Source: Buchnera aphidicola (Aphis glycines)
Lineage (GTDB): Bacteria > Pseudomonadota > Gammaproteobacteria > Enterobacterales > Enterobacteriaceae
Length of the DNA: 64,000 bases
Assembly (NCBI RefSeq): GCF_001280225.1
Contig: NZ_CP009253.1
Location: 434,001-498,000 of the forward strand
Direction: 5' to 3'
Below, one piece after another: positions 50,922 to 62,622 of the stretch (positions are counted from its first letter, which is position 1; each line of letters starts with the position of its first letter). Under the pieces are notes generated by a model that made no database searches, was not told the DNA's origin, and saw only the letters and a list, made by a program, of their open reading frames with translations. The position numbers were made by a program, and so were the translations under genes.

Positions 50922-50980
50922 AAATTTAGTTTTTCAATATTTTATTTTTTACAATGTTATTTAAGAATAAAAGGTTTTTT

Positions 50981-53900
50981 ATGTTTTTTTTATATAAATT
51001 TAACCAGTTAAATACGTTATTTTTAAAAATATGTAAAATTATTCAAAAAAATCCAACACCATGTATTTTTGAAAAAGAAATTATTATTCATGATAATGAA
51101 GTGTTGTTTGAATACCTTAATATATTCACAGCTAATTATACAGGTATCTCATCAGATTTTAAACTAATTCATCCAAGAGTTTTTATTTGGAAGATATTTA
51201 AAAAAATTATACCTGAAAATGAGACAAAAAATATTTTAAAAAAAACAACTAATATTTGGAAAATAATGAAAATTATTGAACAAAATAATTTTTTTGAATA
51301 CATTAAAAAAAATGATAATGCAATAAAAAAATTTCAATTTTCATCTTTTATACAAGATTTATTCCAAAAATATATTTTATACAGACCACAATGGATTCAA
51401 GAATGGGAAAAACAAGAACAAAGAACATTAAGAATTAACAAAAAAAAATCATGGCAAGAAAAATTATGGAATGAAATTAGACATGACAACAAAAATCTTA
51501 ATCAATCTATTGATAACTTTGCAAATCTATTTGATAAATTTAAAAATTTGATTCAAAAAAAAAAAATAATACTTCCAAAACGCATTTTTATTATTTGGTC
51601 GTTTCCTATAAATCCATCATATATAGAAATGTTCCATAAAATAAGTATATATACTGATGTATATTTTTTATATTTAACCGCTTATAAAAATATTTTAATC
51701 AATTGTACAGTTGATTTGTGTAAAAAATCATTTCATATAAAAACAAAAAATTATTTTAATGATACATTAGAAGTATTATGGGGTAAATATGAAAATATTT
51801 ATTTGGTTTTCATGAAACATTTACAAAACATTAAAATTAATAATTACTTCGAAAAATATTGTCTAAATAATTTATTAAATAATATTAAAAATAATATTTT
51901 AAATTGCAAACAAAACAAAAAAACGTTAAGAAAAACTGTAGACCCTACAGACAATTCGATTTCTATAAATATTTGCTATAATAAACAACATGAAATTGAA
52001 GTTTTATATGAAATATTAATAAAAATACTAAATAGAAATCCAAACATAAAACCTTGTGATATTGTTGTTACTTCATTTTCTCTAGAAAACTATAAAAATC
52101 ATATTAATTCTGTATTTAACTCAAAATATCAAAAAGATAAAATATCCTTTTATATTCATGAAAAAAATTGTAAAAACAAACAAAAAATATTTTATTTATT
52201 CAATAAAATTTTAAATTTATCTCATATTAGATTTAATAACAAAGAAATATTAGAATTATTAGATACTCCGATTATGTCAAAAAATTTTAATATTTCAGAA
52301 GAAGAGATAAAAATTTTGCATAGTTGGGTTGAATCTACAAATATCAGATGGGGAATAAATAAAAAACATAAAAATGATTTATCTTTTTTAGAAATTAATC
52401 AAAATACTTGGTTTTATGGTATTGAAAAATTATTGCTGAGCTATGCTATAAATGAAAAAAACGAAATCTGGAACAATGTTCATTCAATTTTTTCTATTGA
52501 TTTTACTAAATCAGAACTGATAGGAAAATTATCACACTTAATTAATACATTAAATAAATGGCGTATAAAAGTATCTAAATCAAAAGAAGTTAAACATTGG
52601 CGTACGTTGTTTAAATCTTTCATAAATGATTTTTTTTATAAGAATATAAATTTAGATCAAACACTTACAGAAATCAATAAAACATGGGAAAATATGATTG
52701 ATGAAATTGTATTGTCTGGTTATAAACAAAAAATATCTATTAATATCTTAGAAAAAAATTTTTTTTATATTATAAAATCTACAAACAAGAAAAAATTTAA
52801 GTTAGGATCTATAAATTTTTGTCACCCTTCTGTAATATGTTATATACCATTCAAAGTAATATATATGATAGGGCTAAATTCTGAAGAATTATCAAAAAAA
52901 CAAAATCTAGATCAGATCAATCTTTTAAAAAAATATCCATTAGTTACTGATATTGATCATAAAAATACATTATATCATTTATTTTTAAACAATTTTGCAG
53001 CTGCTGAAAACTATTTTTATATGAGTTATATTGGCTATTCATTAAAAAATGAAAATAAAATATATCCATCAATGTTAATTGAACAAATTATACATTATAT
53101 AACATTAAATTTTTTTTTTAAAGGAGACGAAAAATTAACAATAGAGGAGAACAAAAAAAAAATATCAGATTTTCTCTATAAGAAACACAAAAAAACAAAT
53201 ATTTACAATATAATAAATATAAAAAATACAAACAATATAAAACAAAACAAAATCAAAAATATTTATCAAATGTTTTTTAAAGATACAATTAAATTAGAAA
53301 ATGTTAAAAAAAATAATAATTTAGTTGATTTAAAAGATCTAATATCTTTTTGGAGACATCCGATACGATATTTTTTTAATTTCACATTAAGAACAAAATT
53401 TTATAAAAAAAATACATTGTCAATCACTGAACCTTTTATAATAAATCAATTAGAAAATTTCAAAATAAACAATGTTTTATTAAAAAAGATGGTACATAAA
53501 AAAAATATCATTAATACATTAAAAAAAATAGAATTATCTGGAGTACTTCCATATAACAATTTTGGAAAAATAATTTTAGAAAAAAAACTGCAAGAACTCA
53601 AAGAAATAGTAAAAATAATTAATCAATATAGAATTGTTCCTCAAGAAAAAAATTTTTTTCTTCAAATAGAAAAATATTATATTAAAGGAACATTAAAAGA
53701 AATACAAGATACAGGTTTGCTTCGATGGAAAGGAGGTGCAATTAATTATTCTGATCGAATAGCATTATGGTTAGAACATTTAGTTTACTGTATTTTAGGA
53801 GGTATTGGAGAAAGTAAAATTATAGGATTAGATAAAAAGATATTTTCTTTTCGATCTCTCTCATACAAAAAAGCACATCATTATCTTTTAATGTATATTA

Positions 53901-54208
53901 CAGGATATATGCAAGGTATTAATAATCCGTTGTTATTAACAAAATCAGGCGCAGCTTGGCTAGATAAAGTATATAACGAAAAAAATAATTATATTTTTAA
54001 AAATTACAATATTAAAAAAGAAGCATATAAAAAATTATATAAAACATGGGTAGGAAACTCTTATATCAAAGGAGAAAAAGAAGACATATACATAGAAAAA
54101 ATAATTTCAACATTAGATATAAAAAAAATTTGTCATATCTCTAAAAAATGGTTAACTCCCTTATTAAAACACAAAAAAAACAATGAAAAAAAAATTAGAT
54201 GCATTTAA
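50981..54208 (+). CDS. recC: Exodeoxyribonuclease V gamma subunit RecC
   Basis: The Chi-recognising, nuclease-dead scaffold of RecBCD. I start it at ATG 50981 (1,075 residues; E. coli 1,122), which has AAAAGG 6 nt upstream and aligns with the E. coli N-terminus; ATG 50954 would add nine residues. Recognisable parts include FIWKIFKKIIPE, YRPQWIQEWE, CNKQHEIEVLYE-like helicase-fold segments, and the C-terminal DLISFWRHPIRYFF. It diverges fast and is very Lys/Asn rich. ptrA, which lies between recC and recB in E. coli, is missing, and recB begins 26 bp before the recC stop. Confidence 0.9.
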   Translation: MFFLYKFNQLNTLFLKICKIIQKNPTPCIFEKEIIIHDNEVLFEYLNIFTANYTGISSDFKLIHPRVFIWKIFKKIIPENETKNILKKTTNIWKIMKIIEQNNFFEYIKKNDNAIKKFQFSSFIQDLFQKYILYRPQWIQEWEKQEQRTLRINKKKSWQEKLWNEIRHDNKNLNQSIDNFANLFDKFKNLIQKKKIILPKRIFIIWSFPINPSYIEMFHKISIYTDVYFLYLTAYKNILINCTVDLCKKSFHIKTKNYFNDTLEVLWGKYENIYLVFMKHLQNIKINNYFEKYCLNNLLNNIKNNILNCKQNKKTLRKTVDPTDNSISINICYNKQHEIEVLYEILIKILNRNPNIKPCDIVVTSFSLENYKNHINSVFNSKYQKDKISFYIHEKNCKNKQKIFYLFNKILNLSHIRFNNKEILELLDTPIMSKNFNISEEEIKILHSWVESTNIRWGINKKHKNDLSFLEINQNTWFYGIEKLLLSYAINEKNEIWNNVHSIFSIDFTKSELIGKLSHLINTLNKWRIKVSKSKEVKHWRTLFKSFINDFFYKNINLDQTLTEINKTWENMIDEIVLSGYKQKISINILEKNFFYIIKSTNKKKFKLGSINFCHPSVICYIPFKVIYMIGLNSEELSKKQNLDQINLLKKYPLVTDIDHKNTLYHLFLNNFAAAENYFYMSYIGYSLKNENKIYPSMLIEQIIHYITLNFFFKGDEKLTIEENKKKISDFLYKKHKKTNIYNIINIKNTNNIKQNKIKNIYQMFFKDTIKLENVKKNNNLVDLKDLISFWRHPIRYFFNFTLRTKFYKKNTLSITEPFIINQLENFKINNVLLKKMVHKKNIINTLKKIELSGVLPYNNFGKIILEKKLQELKEIVKIINQYRIVPQEKNFFLQIEKYYIKGTLKEIQDTGLLRWKGGAINYSDRIALWLEHLVYCILGGIGESKIIGLDKKIFSFRSLSYKKAHHYLLMYITGYMQGINNPLLLTKSGAAWLDKVYNEKNNYIFKNYNIKKEAYKKLYKTWVGNSYIKGEKEDIYIEKIISTLDIKKICHISKKWLTPLLKHKKNNEKKIRCI

Positions 54209-57200
54209 TATACCCTTTGATGGTATTAATTTAATTGAAGCTTCTGCCGGAACTGGTAAAACCACTGCAATAATTATTATGTATTTACGATTGTTACTTG
54301 GAATAGAAGAAAAAAAAAACCATTATTAATAGAAGAAATATTAATAGTGACGTTTACTAATTCTGCAAAAAACGAAATATATAAAAGAATTAAAAAAAAT
54401 ATCGAAACATTATATTTATGTTGTATCAATAAAAATACCAGTAATTTAATTTTAAAACCATTTTTAAAAAAAATAAAAAATCTAAAAAAAGCTATATATA
54501 TTTTAAATCGAGCTAAACGTGATATAAATAAAGTTGCTATTTATACAATACACGGATTTTGTAGAGATATTTTGCAATTAAACTTTTTGAATATAAATGA
54601 AAAAATAATTGAAGATGAAACATCATTATATTTACAAGCCATAGAAGATTTTTGGAGAACTCATTTTTATGAGTTACCAAAAGATATAATTAAAATTATT
54701 TTACAAGACTACAAGAATCCAGAATCTCTTTTATCTGAAATAAAATCAATATTTAATTTTAATAAAGTGCATTTCAAAAAAAAAATTAATAAAAATCAAG
54801 ATTTTATTACGTGTCATAAAAAAAACATTAAAATTATAAATACTTTTAAAAAAAAATGGTTGGATTATAATCTAAGTATTATAAATATTATTAAAGAATT
54901 AAAAATTAATAAAAAAATATACAATACATCTAACATAACTAGGTGGAAAGAAAATATTACAATATGGGCAAAATCAAAAACTGAAAATTATCAAAGACCA
55001 GTTCAACTAAAATATTTTTCACAAGAAATAATAAAAAAAAATATAAAAAATGATCAAATTCCATACCATACATTTTTCAAAGATATTGAAGAGATAATAC
55101 AAAAAAAAATCTCTTTAAAAGATGTTATTTTGTTTAAAGCTATAAAAACAATAACTAAACTCGTACAAAAAGAAAAAAAGAAAAAATGTTTGTTAGGATT
55201 TAACGATTTATTAGATAATTTTTTAAAATATATTCAAAAAGATAAAAATTTAAAAAAATCTATCATTCAAAAATATCCTGTAGCGTTTATTGATGAATTC
55301 CAAGATACTAATATTCAACAGTATAAAATTTTTAATATTTTATATAATAATATAAAAAACAAAAAAACAGCATTATTTCTTATAGGAGATCCAAAACAAT
55401 CAATATATAGTTTTAGAGGAGCAGATATTTTTTCTTATTTAGATGCAAAATCTAAAATTACAGAATATTATTATCTTGATACTAATTGGAGATCTTCAAT
55501 AAATATCTGTCAAGGTATCAATGATTTATTTTCACGAAATAATAATCCATTTTTTTATGAAGATATTGTATACGAAAAAATTTTTTCATCATCACATAAT
55601 AAAAAAATACAATTTAAAATACGAGGAAAAATTCAAAAATCTATTAGTTTTTTCTTTAAAACGAAAGAAAAAATATATATTGAAGATTATCAAGAATGGA
55701 TCGCGCAACAATGTGCAAATGAAATTTGTTATTGGTTAGTTTGTGCCCGTCAAAGCGAAGCAATATTAATCAATAAAAATCGAGAAAAAGTTTTAAAAGA
55801 AAGTGATATTGTTATCTTGGTAAGAAATAAAAACGAAGCAGATATCATTAAAAATGCATTAGAAAAAGTTAATATTCAATCTATTTATTCTTCTTCTGCT
55901 CAAAGTATATTTCATACTAGCGATGCTTATGAATTACTTTTAATACTTCAAACTATTTTACACCCAACTCAGATAGAACTATTAAAAAAATCTATTTTTA
56001 CACATATTTTTTATGAAATTTTATTAGAAGGAAATAAACAAAAAAATACAGAAACATTATATTTCATAATGAACAAATTAAATAAATATCGTATAATGTG
56101 GAAAAATATAGGGATTGTTTATACTATCAAAACCATAATATTAGATTATCAAAAACATTCTAATAATTTAGACAAATATCAATATTATCAAAAAAACATA
56201 AATTTTTTACATATAGCAGAATTATTAGAAGAAAAATCAGAATATCTTGATAAAGAGTCGTCTTTACTAAGATGGTTTGAAACAAAAATATCAGACAAAA
56301 AAAATATATTAGAAAACGAGTTTATTCGATATTTTAATCAATCTAAATCAATAAAAATTATTACAATACACAAATCTAAAGGATTGGAATACCCTATAGT
56401 TTGGATTCCTTTTGCTATAACTTATAAAAAATCAAAATTATATTTATATCATAATAAAAAAAATTTAAAAATTTTTTTTGATTTAGACCAGAACAAAGAA
56501 ACTGAAAAAATAATAGAAGAAGAACGGTTATCAGAAGATTTACGTTTATTATACGTTGCTATGACGAGAACTATTTATCATTGTAGTTTAGGAATAGGAG
56601 ATATTATTAACAAAAAAAATCAAAAAAAAAATAATAATCATAAAAGTGCTTTAGGATATATTATACAACGTGGGCACTACATGGATTATAATAATTTAAT
56701 CAAAGAAATTTATTCGTTAAGTATGAAGTCATATGTATCAATTAGATTTGATACAATGAACATTAAACTTCCTGATGAAAAAAAAGATGTTTATTTATTA
56801 TCTCCACCAAAATATTTAACAAAAAAAACAGAAAATTACTTTAAAATTACTAGTTTTACGCAGTTAAAAAAAGAAAATATTTTTATTAAAAAAAATCAAT
56901 TTAACCATAATATAAACTATATTTTACATCAAAAAAAAAATAATCAAGAAAAGATAATTTTTGAAAATTTTCCAAGAGGCAAGACAACAGGAACTCTTAT
57001 ACACTATATATTAAATAAAATTAATTTTTCAGAAAAATTAAATATTGATTTTTTTTACAAATCTTTAAACAAATATAAATTGTCTGAAAAATGGGCTCCA
57101 ATATTAATTTCTTGGGTAAATAATATTATTCACACAGAATTAAAAAATATAAAATTTAATTTATCTATGTTAGAAAAACACCAACATATAAAAGAGATGA

Positions 57201-57667
57201 AATTTTTTTTACCGATACAAAAAATATTATATAGCAATAGTTTTAATAGAATCATTCAATCTTATGATTCAATTTCTTCTTTTGCTCCAAAAATTTCTTT
57301 TGATCCAGTTACTGGGATTTTGAAAGGTTCTATTGATTTAGTATTCTTATGGAAAAAACGATACTACATAATAGACTATAAATCTAATTATTTAGGTGAT
57401 AATACAAATTCATATTCTTTAGACAACATAAAAAAAGAAATAATTAAGAATCGATACGATTTACAATATCAAATATATACAGTTGCATTACATCAATATT
57501 TAAATAAAAAAGTAAAAAAATATAAATATGAAAAGAATTTTGGTGGAATATTTTATATGTTTTTAAGAGGCATAGAATCAACAAGAAATAATAATAGTAT
57601 TTTTTACATCATACCAGATTATTTGTTAATTAAAAAATTAATTAATTTATTTTTTATAAAAAATTAA
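54183..57667 (+). CDS. recB: Exodeoxyribonuclease V beta subunit RecB, frameshifted at an A10 run
   Basis: The 3'-5' helicase and only nuclease of RecBCD. ATG 54183 opens a frame with the Walker A motif EASAGTGKTTA (19-29) that ends at 54329 just after the A10 run 54310-54319. The homology (LLIEEILIVTFTNSAKNEI) continues one frame over to 57667. One extra A restores about 1,161 residues (E. coli 1,180). Later motifs are intact: FIDEFQDT, GDPKQSIYSFRGAD, YVAMTR and the nuclease residues in GSIDLVF and IIDYKSNYLG. Starting downstream of the run would lose Walker A, so the short frame alone cannot be a helicase. Confidence 0.88.
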
Positions 57668-57681
57668 ACAATATTATTGAA

Positions 57682-59496
57682 ATGAAAAAATTATTAAAAA
57701 ACTTAGTGAAACAACAAATTATACGCACAATTGATTTTATTTTTTCTCAATTTATATCTAAAAAAAACAATATTATTATGCTTATAGCAGCATGTATTAG
57801 TTTTGAAAGTAATAATGGTTATCTTTTTTTACCAATTAAATATTTTAAAAAAAACAATTTTTTTTCTATTCGAAATAAAAAAATTATTGACAAAATATTA
57901 TGTATTTTAAACATAAAAGAAGTAAACTGGTTATTAGAATTATCACAACATCACGCTTTTAGTAACGGGAAAACTATAACTCCTTTAGTATTCATTGAAA
58001 ACAAAATTTATCTTTATAAAATATGGAAATCTAAAAAAAATATTTTAAAATTTTTATATCGAAAAAATATATATAATCAATTTGATTTGAACAATTTTAA
58101 ATTTTTGAACGAATTGTTTCCTAAAAAAGAATATAACGCTCAAAAAGTAGCTGTAGTATTAAGTTTAATACATCCAATCACTTTTATCTTAGGAGGTCCT
58201 GGAACTGGAAAAACTACTACAATAATAAAAATCATCATTGCATTGATAAAATATGCAAAAAAAAACATTATCATACAATTATCAGCTCCAACAGGAAAAG
58301 CTACATCGCGATTAATTGAGGTATTAAATTCTAGCAAAATATTGAATGTATATTTATCTACAGAAGAAAAAAAACAGTTTTTATTAAAACCTGTTACCAT
58401 TCATAAATTATTAGGAATATCGAAAACATCTGATAAAGCTTCTGTCAACGAAAAAAATCTTTTAAATATAGATGTTTTAATTATTGATGAAACTTCTATG
58501 ATAGATGTGTTAATGATGAATAGAATTTTATCTTCTATCAAAAACAATACCAAAATTATTTTTATTGGAGACCCACATCAATTATCACCAATAGGGATAG
58601 GTTCTATCTTGAAAAAAATTTATAGTTATGCCAATAATGGTTACAGTTTAAAAATGATATCGATTTTAAAAAAAATTAAACAATATACAAATTTATATCA
58701 TAAAAAAAACACAAATAATACTTGTTTGATAAGTGATAAAATATGTATTTTAAAAAAAAATTATAGATTTAAAAACAATCCAGAAATTCATGTATTAGCT
58801 AACGGAATTAATGAAAACAAAAAAGAAATTTTTACCAAATTATTTAATAATTTAATAAAAAATATTTTTTTTTATGAAACTAATTGTGTAGATAAATATA
58901 AAACAATGATAAAAAAAATTATTTTTTATTATGCAGAATATTGGAATAAAATCAATCAAAAAAGACAAATAAAAGATGTTATAAAAACATTTCAAAAATA
59001 TCAGATATTATGTGTTGTTAAGCAGGGTATATACGGAACAAATAGTATAAATACAATTTTAGAAAAAACAATGTATAACAATAATATTATTAAAAAATAC
59101 TTTCATATTAACAATCAAATATGGTATGTAGGAAAACCTATTATTATAAAAAAAAATAATAAATATCTAAATTTATCTAATGGCGAAATAGGAATTACTA
59201 ATTTAGATGATTACAACAAGTTACAAGTATGCTTTTTAAAAAATAATAATATTATCCAATACGTTCCAGCTGATTTATTAGAAGATTACGAAACCGCTTG
59301 GTGTATCACTGTTCATAAATCTCAAGGTTCTGAATTTGATCATATAACACTAATACTTCCAGATAAACAATTAGAAATATTAAATAAAGAGATTTTATAC
59401 ACAGCAATTACACGATCTCGAAAAACATTAAGTATTTTTTCGAATAAAAAAATATTTACTACCACTATAGAAAAACAACGATTTTCAATATATTAA
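57682..59496 (+). CDS. recD: Exodeoxyribonuclease V alpha subunit RecD
   Basis: The fast 5'-3' helicase of RecBCD. The 604-residue product (E. coli 608) has Walker [11 protein letters not shown] (from residue 171), the [11 protein letters not shown] segment, [21 protein letters not shown] and the C-terminal motif VI region [13 protein letters not shown] and [10 protein letters not shown]. It lies 14 bp behind recB; its last 4 bp overlap the end of convergent argA. Confidence 0.95.
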   Translation: MKKLLKNLVKQQIIRTIDFIFSQFISKKNNIIMLIAACISFESNNGYLFLPIKYFKKNNFFSIRNKKIIDKILCILNIKEVNWLLELSQHHAFSNGKTITPLVFIENKIYLYKIWKSKKNILKFLYRKNIYNQFDLNNFKFLNELFPKKEYNAQKVAVVLSLIHPITFILGGPGTGKTTTIIKIIIALIKYAKKNIIIQLSAPTGKATSRLIEVLNSSKILNVYLSTEEKKQFLLKPVTIHKLLGISKTSDKASVNEKNLLNIDVLIIDETSMIDVLMMNRILSSIKNNTKIIFIGDPHQLSPIGIGSILKKIYSYANNGYSLKMISILKKIKQYTNLYHKKNTNNTCLISDKICILKKNYRFKNNPEIHVLANGINENKKEIFTKLFNNLIKNIFFYETNCVDKYKTMIKKIIFYYAEYWNKINQKRQIKDVIKTFQKYQILCVVKQGIYGTNSINTILEKTMYNNNIIKKYFHINNQIWYVGKPIIIKKNNKYLNLSNGEIGITNLDDYNKLQVCFLKNNNIIQYVPADLLEDYETAWCITVHKSQGSEFDHITLILPDKQLEILNKEILYTAITRSRKTLSIFSNKKIFTTTIEKQRFSIY

Positions 59497-60821
59497 AATA
59501 AATCTATCATTAAAATTTTAGAACAACGTTGATAATTATATATTTTTTTCTTACTCTCAGGAAGCATGTCAATATTCACAATAATAAAACCTCTTTCTTG
59601 AAACCAATGAATACTGTGTGTAGTTAATACAAATATTTTTTTTAGATTGATTTTTTTAGCGTGTAATTTAATGGCTTGCAGCAACCAATCACCTCTAGAA
59701 GAATTTCGATAATCAGGATGAACTGCTACACAGGCCATTTCTCCTAAACTTTCTTTAAAAAAGGGATATAATGCAGCACATGCAATAGTGAGGTTATCAC
59801 GTTCAATTATTGTAAATTTATCTATTTCTATCTCTAATTGTTCTCTTGATCTACGAACTAAAACCCCCTGTTTCTCTAAAGGCCGAATTAACTCTAAAAT
59901 CCCTCTAATATCATGGATATTAGCTTGTCTAATTTTTTCGGCAGATTCCATAACCATCTGCGTTCCAATTCCATCACGAGAAAATAACTCCTGTAATAAA
60001 GCTCCATCTTTATGGTAACTAATTAAATGAATTCTATTAACACCATTACTACAAGCTTTTATAGATCCTTTTAAGAAACGCACTGTTGAAGAAATGTAAT
60101 CTTTATCTTTTTCTAACTCTTTAATTTTAATATTTATATCATTAGGTAATAATTCTGAAATAGTTTCACCTTGTTCATTAAGAACACCTTGATTACTACA
60201 AAATCCTATCATTTTTTTCGCATTTAATTGAATACTGACTTGTGTAGCAATATCTTCAGAATTTAAATTAAAACTTTCTCCTGTAACAGAAACGGCAACA
60301 GGTCCAATTAAGACTATAGCTCCATTTTTTAATTGACAATCAATAGCTTTTTTATCGATTCTTCTAATTCGACCAGTGTGAATATAATCTATACCTTCAT
60401 CAACACCTAAGGGTTGTGCAATAATAAAATTTCCACTTACAACGTTAATATTTGCACCTTGTAATGGAGTATTGCTTAAACCCATTGAAAGACGAGCGGT
60501 GATATCGAGTTGTAATTTTCCTGCTATTTGTTTGACTTGTTCTAAGCATAACAAATTAGTAACACGTATATATTTGTGATATTTTATTTTTATCTTTTTT
60601 TCGTTCAAACTTAAGTTAATTTGAGGACATGCTCCATATACTACTATTAATTTTATACCTAGGCTATGTAACAAACCAATATCATTAATAATACCAGAAA
60701 AATTCCCATATTTAATTGCTTCACCACTTAACATAATTACAAATGTTTTGCCGCGATGAGCATTAATATAAGGAACGCTATGGCGAAAACCCTGAACTAA
60801 TTTAGTAGTACGCTCTTTCAT
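59493..60821 (-). CDS. argA: N-acetylglutamate synthase
   Basis: Commits glutamate to arginine synthesis by acetylation. The 442-residue product (E. coli 443) has an N-terminal amino-acid-kinase-like domain (residues about 1-285, [23 protein letters not shown]) that in E. coli carries arginine feedback control, and a C-terminal GNAT acetyltransferase domain ([21 protein letters not shown]). Arginine is a nutrient supplied to the aphid. Position, convergent with recD, matches E. coli. Confidence 0.96.
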   Translation of the reverse strand: MKERTTKLVQGFRHSVPYINAHRGKTFVIMLSGEAIKYGNFSGIINDIGLLHSLGIKLIVVYGACPQINLSLNEKKIKIKYHKYIRVTNLLCLEQVKQIAGKLQLDITARLSMGLSNTPLQGANINVVSGNFIIAQPLGVDEGIDYIHTGRIRRIDKKAIDCQLKNGAIVLIGPVAVSVTGESFNLNSEDIATQVSIQLNAKKMIGFCSNQGVLNEQGETISELLPNDINIKIKELEKDKDYISSTVRFLKGSIKACSNGVNRIHLISYHKDGALLQELFSRDGIGTQMVMESAEKIRQANIHDIRGILELIRPLEKQGVLVRRSREQLEIEIDKFTIIERDNLTIACAALYPFFKESLGEMACVAVHPDYRNSSRGDWLLQAIKLHAKKINLKKIFVLTTHSIHWFQERGFIIVNIDMLPESKKKIYNYQRCSKILMIDLF

Positions 60822-61037
60822 GATAATTTTCTTACTTTTTCATTTGAATATATATATTATTTTTAAGTATACTAAGGTTTATTTTGTTTTAAACAAAGCA
60901 AACTAAAAATTATAGGGGAAATGAATTCAACATACTCATAAATAAAATTTTTTAATTTTTAAAAATACACATTGTATCATCTAAAATGATATAAAGTATG
61001 ATAAATTTGGAAGATTTTTTAAAGATAGGTTTTATTT

Positions 61038-61114
<77 letters not shown>

Positions 61115-62136
61115 TTATTAAATAAATTATACATCTTTAATAAAAAAACACAACCTTTTTTTAAAACATTTTTATTTTTTTAAATGTATGATTTTATTAT
61201 CATGATCAAAGTAAAAATCTTGATATAATCAATTTCAGATACATTTAAAACTAAAAATATAAAAAAACAGTTTTATATGATACTTACATTTTTTATTTAA
61301 TGTAATAATTGTAGTCTAAGTTAAAATTAATTTGATTAGAAAATTAAAAATTTCACTCAAATAAAAAAATAAATGTTAAAATAAACTATTTCATTATTAA
61401 GATTTTATCATATAATTATAAAATATAAAAAATTTTGTTTTAAAAAAATAATGAAAATAATATATTTAACATTAAAATATTGATTATAAAAAATCGTATA
61501 AATTTTGTAATATTATATATTGGAAAAAACGAATACAACCGAAAAGTAATTGCATTTAATATATTAAAAAATCTCTATTTTAAAAGAATTATGTTTAATG
61601 AGAAACCATAAATACACAATATTTAAAAAAATATATTCTAATTAATAGCAAAATTTTTACTAAATAATCTTATCATGAAACTTCAAAAATATAATTATAG
61701 ATTTAAAAAAATTCAATAAATTTTTATCTCATAAGAAAATAATCTTTATATAAAGGTATAAATTTTGAAAGGAAATCAAGTGAAAAACGAATAAAAAATT
61801 TTTTTATAACATATATTAAAACTAATTCAAAAAAAAATAAAAATTTAGTAATTAAAAAATTATTTAAATTTAGTTTTATAACCATTAATTAAAAATGATT
61901 AATAACTAAAAAAATCTATAATTCAAATCAATACATCTTTTTACTTAATAAAAATATTTTTTTATTAAATAAATATAATTATTATTTGAATTAGATATAC
62001 AAATAACAATTAAATAAATATCTTGTTACCTAAAAAAATCTATAAACAATTAGATATGTCAAGAACATTTTTATTGCTACTATAAAATCGATTACATACT
62101 AATAAAAACCTTAAAAATAACTGAATATTAAAAAAA
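61115..62136. other. Gene-free AT-rich spacer between tRNA-fMet and ribH
   Basis: About 1.0 kb with no recognisable gene on either strand and very few G or C. A perfect hairpin, TTAATAAAAA with TTTTTATTAA (61945-61968), is present but is cheap at this composition. The spacer should contain the tRNA-fMet and ribH promoters. It is also where gene order jumps from the recD-argA-metZ region to the rib/thiL region of E. coli. Confidence 0.7.
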
Positions 62137-62622
62137 ATGAAAATTATTCAATCAGGAATTACAAATCAAACAGCATCAATTGCAGTAATTATTTCCAGAT
62201 TCAATCAATTTGTCAATAATAATTTATTGTTTGGAGCGCTAGACACTTTAACGAGAATAGGTCAAATAAAAGAAGATAAAATTTTTAAAATATATGTCCC
62301 TGGAGCTTATGAAATACCGCTAATAGCAAAATATATCGCAAAAAATAAAAAATATGATGCTATTATTACAATAGGAACTATTATAAAAGGTAGTACAGAT
62401 CATTTTAAATATATTTCAAGTAACGTGTACAATAATCTTTCAAAAATTAGTATTAAATACCTTATTCCCATCACATTAGGGATATTAACTGCAAATAATT
62501 TAGAACAATCTATTGAAAGATCAGGTTTAAAAATGGGTAATAAGGGATCTGAAGCTGCATTAGCAGCATTAGAAATGATTAATATAATAAGCAAATTAAA
62601 AGAAAAAATGATTAAATCATGA
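62137..62622 (+). CDS. ribH: 6,7-dimethyl-8-ribityllumazine synthase
   Basis: Penultimate step of riboflavin synthesis, forming lumazine from the RibD/RibB products; it assembles into large shells in many bacteria. The 161-residue product (E. coli 156, also called RibE) has the substrate motifs IISRFNQFVN, VPGAYEIPL, GTIIKGSTDHFKY with the catalytic His, and GNKGSEAALAALEMI. Its end overlaps thiL by ATGA. In E. coli nusB lies between ribH and thiL; it is absent here. Confidence 0.96.
   Translation: MKIIQSGITNQTASIAVIISRFNQFVNNNLLFGALDTLTRIGQIKEDKIFKIYVPGAYEIPLIAKYIAKNKKYDAIITIGTIIKGSTDHFKYISSNVYNNLSKISIKYLIPITLGILTANNLEQSIERSGLKMGNKGSEAALAALEMINIISKLKEKMIKS

Noticed and set aside
61767..61794. 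A Shine-Dalgarno-like AAAGGA followed by GTG in the ribH upstream spacer
   Set aside because: It leads to only four codons before a stop, so it is not a credible gene.
61115..62136. An FMN riboswitch upstream of ribH
   Set aside because: The conserved G/C-rich RFN core elements are absent; the region is nearly all A/T.
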